DNA from: Tepidicella xavieri
GTDB lineage: Bacteria; Pseudomonadota; Gammaproteobacteria; Burkholderiales; Burkholderiaceae_C
DNA length: 64,000 bases
Reading direction: 5' to 3'
Assembly (NCBI RefSeq): GCF_004363315.1
Contig: NZ_SNYL01000011.1
Location: 30,315 to 94,314, forward strand
The translations under genes and the position numbers were made by a program. The notes under the pieces were generated by a model. That model was given only the letters and a program-made list of their open reading frames with translations. It searched no databases and had not been told where the DNA came from. This document shows, piece by piece, positions 62,628 through 64,000 of this stretch (within the stretch, counting starts at the first letter, position 1; each line of letters opens with the position of its first letter).

Positions 62628-63905
62628 ATGAGCCAGATGGTGCACATCGTCGATCGGCGCCACGATGCTCGCAACAAGAGCACCGTCAATCGCCAGCGTT
62701 TTCTGCGTCGGTTCAAGGGGCAGATCCGCGATGCCGTGCGTCAGGCCATTGGCCGGCGCAACGTGCGCGACATCGACGCCGGGGAAGAAGTGCACATCAC
62801 CGGCAAAGACATTTCCGAACCCCAGTTTCGCCATGGCCGCCCCGGCGTGTGGCGGCGTGTCAATGCCGGCAACGACCGTTTCGTGCCGGGCGACGAGCTG
62901 GACCGCCCCAGTGGGGGGGCGGCGGGCAGCGGCAGCGGGCAGGCCAGCCCCGACGGCGAAAGCCTGGACGACTTCGTCTTTACCCTCAGCCGCGAGGAGT
63001 TTCTCGACATCTTCTTCGAAGACCTGGCTTTGCCCAACCTCGTCAAGACGCAGCTGGCGCAGATCCAGGAATACCAGAGCCGGCGCGCTGGCTACACCCC
63101 AACTGGCACGCCGGCCAACATCAGCATCCGCCGCAGCATGCGCGGAGCGGCGGGGCGTCGAATCGCGCACGGCGCGCCGCTGAAGCAGCGGCTGCAAGCC
63201 CTGCAAGCCGAATGGGAGCAGGTGGTGGCCGAGCGCGGGGAGGGCGACCCTCGCGCCCGCGAGCTGGAAGAAGAAATGGCGCGGCTGCGCCACCGCTTGG
63301 AGGCCATCCCCTTCATCGATGAGTTCGATTTGCGCTACACCCACCGCGTGCGTGTGCCGCAGCCTTCCACCCAGGCGGTGATGTTTTGCCTGATGGACGT
63401 CTCCGGCTCCATGGACGAGGAACGCAAGCAGATCGCCAAGCGGTTTTTCATGCTGCTGTACCTGTTTTTGCGGCGCACTTATGAGCGTATCGAACTGGTG
63501 TTCGTGCGTCACCACACCCAGGCGGCCGAGGTGGATGAAGACGAGTTCTTTCACTCCCGGGAGTCTGGGGGCACGGTCGTCTCCAGCGCGCTGGCCCTGA
63601 CCCTGAAGATCGTGCGCGAGCGCTACGGCAGCCAGGCCTGGAACGTCTATGTGGCGCAGGCTTCCGACGGCGACAACTGGAACGACGACTCCCCGCTGTG
63701 CCGGCAATTGCTCGATGAGTCGCTGCTGCCGCTGTGCCAGTATTACGCTTACATCGAGATCAACGACGAGCAGCCGCGCAATCTGTGGGAGGAGTACGCC
63801 CGCTTGCTGCCGCGGCATCGGGAGCGCTTCGCGATGCAGCGCATTGCCACGCCGGCAGACATTTTTCCCGTCTTTCGCAGCTTGTTCCAGAAGCGTTTGA
63901 GCTAA
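62628..63905 (+). CDS. yeaH: YeaH/DUF444 family protein (VWA-like)
   Basis: A 425-residue protein of the DUF444 family. It has HIVDRRHDARNKSTVNRQRFLRRF, a Gly/Ser-rich linker (residues about 90-110), EEFLDIFFEDLALPNLVK, and a C-terminal von Willebrand A-like fold with the metal-site motif MDVSGSMDE. A strong GGGGGAGAGGG lies before the ATG. It is the partner of PrkA. In many genomes spoVR follows, but here the sequence after the stop does not begin a SpoVR gene within the window. Confidence 0.92.
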   Translation: MSQMVHIVDRRHDARNKSTVNRQRFLRRFKGQIRDAVRQAIGRRNVRDIDAGEEVHITGKDISEPQFRHGRPGVWRRVNAGNDRFVPGDELDRPSGGAAGSGSGQASPDGESLDDFVFTLSREEFLDIFFEDLALPNLVKTQLAQIQEYQSRRAGYTPTGTPANISIRRSMRGAAGRRIAHGAPLKQRLQALQAEWEQVVAERGEGDPRARELEEEMARLRHRLEAIPFIDEFDLRYTHRVRVPQPSTQAVMFCLMDVSGSMDEERKQIAKRFFMLLYLFLRRTYERIELVFVRHHTQAAEVDEDEFFHSRESGGTVVSSALALTLKIVRERYGSQAWNVYVAQASDGDNWNDDSPLCRQLLDESLLPLCQYYAYIEINDEQPRNLWEEYARLLPRHRERFAMQRIATPADIFPVFRSLFQKRLS

Positions 63906-64000
63906 CAGGCCGTTGAAAAACTCCCCTGTGGCCGGTCTTGGTACGGGTACCATGTGAGCCACGGCGACGACGACCAGACACCAGACACCGAAGATGAGAG
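63906..64000. other. Non-coding tail, possible edge of an insertion sequence
   Basis: The 95 bases after yeaH start with GGCCGTTGAAAAACTCC, which by memory resembles the terminal inverted repeats of several insertion sequences. It is followed by GGTACGGGTACC and no recognisable spoVR start. The window ends before any transposase can be seen, so the call is tentative. Confidence 0.25.

Noticed and set aside
61098..63962. A 954-codon minus-strand open frame opposite prkA and yeaH
   Set aside because: It is a shadow of two conserved genes; its peptide is His/Val/Leu-biased with no motifs.

Overview
The window is GC-rich, gene-dense chromosomal DNA from a betaproteobacterium, most likely Burkholderiales (Comamonadaceae or a relative). 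This rests on gene content: a leucine/isovalerate (liu) cluster, a double-length UvrA, an AddAB-like repair pair of the betaproteobacterial type, DUF2325 proteins behind a Fur-box-like site, PaaG/crotonase genes, DsbC and M61 peptidase. No genus is claimed. There is one tRNA gene (elongator Met, CAT), no rRNA and no CRISPR array. No gene-free stretch exceeds about 240 bases.

Left part (1-19 kb). It opens with the 3' end of an ACR3/bile-acid-symporter-type arsenic permease and a KefB-like antiporter. A small three-gene unit with a Fur-box-like site follows (a His-rich protein and two proteins with a DUF2325-type Cys motif). Next come two tail-to-tail HD-GYP proteins, then an AraC regulator divergent from liuB-liuC-liuD, ghrA, a DUF4160/DUF2442 pair behind a perfect palindrome, and liuE (HMG-CoA lyase). 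The section ends with a LysE exporter, a YbaK-type deacylase, a DUF1289 protein and a membrane GGDEF cyclase.

Middle (19-42.7 kb). A two-subunit NAD-linked formate dehydrogenase (NuoE/NuoF-type fused beta subunit plus a molybdopterin alpha subunit) and a UspA protein precede a 2244-residue tandem UvrA. Three linkers of that UvrA each carry a pair of inverted-repeat hairpin elements inserted in frame. After small genes and the AddAB-like pair comes an ars operon (GAPDH, ArsJ, ArsR, ACR3) with a palindromic operator. It couples arsenate detoxification through 1-arseno-3-phosphoglycerate with arsenite efflux. The tRNA-Met and its terminator close this section on the minus strand.

Right part (42.7-64 kb). 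Amidohydrolase, two crotonases (one PaaG-like), the translationally linked dsbC-M61 pair with a UbiH-like hydroxylase just upstream, a MOSC protein, a degenerate HD-GYP protein and ychF lead into an accessory island. The island holds a four-gene Wadjet/MksFEBG-type condensin defence system (52.2-57.7 kb) and a hipBA toxin-antitoxin pair behind an AT-rich control region. A patatin-like lipase and the stress genes prkA (yeaG) and yeaH follow. The last 95 bases do not continue into spoVR and may be the edge of an insertion element.

The most unusual structure is the set of six hairpin elements inside the tandem uvrA gene. They form three inverted pairs, with near-identical loops and unrelated but self-complementary stems.
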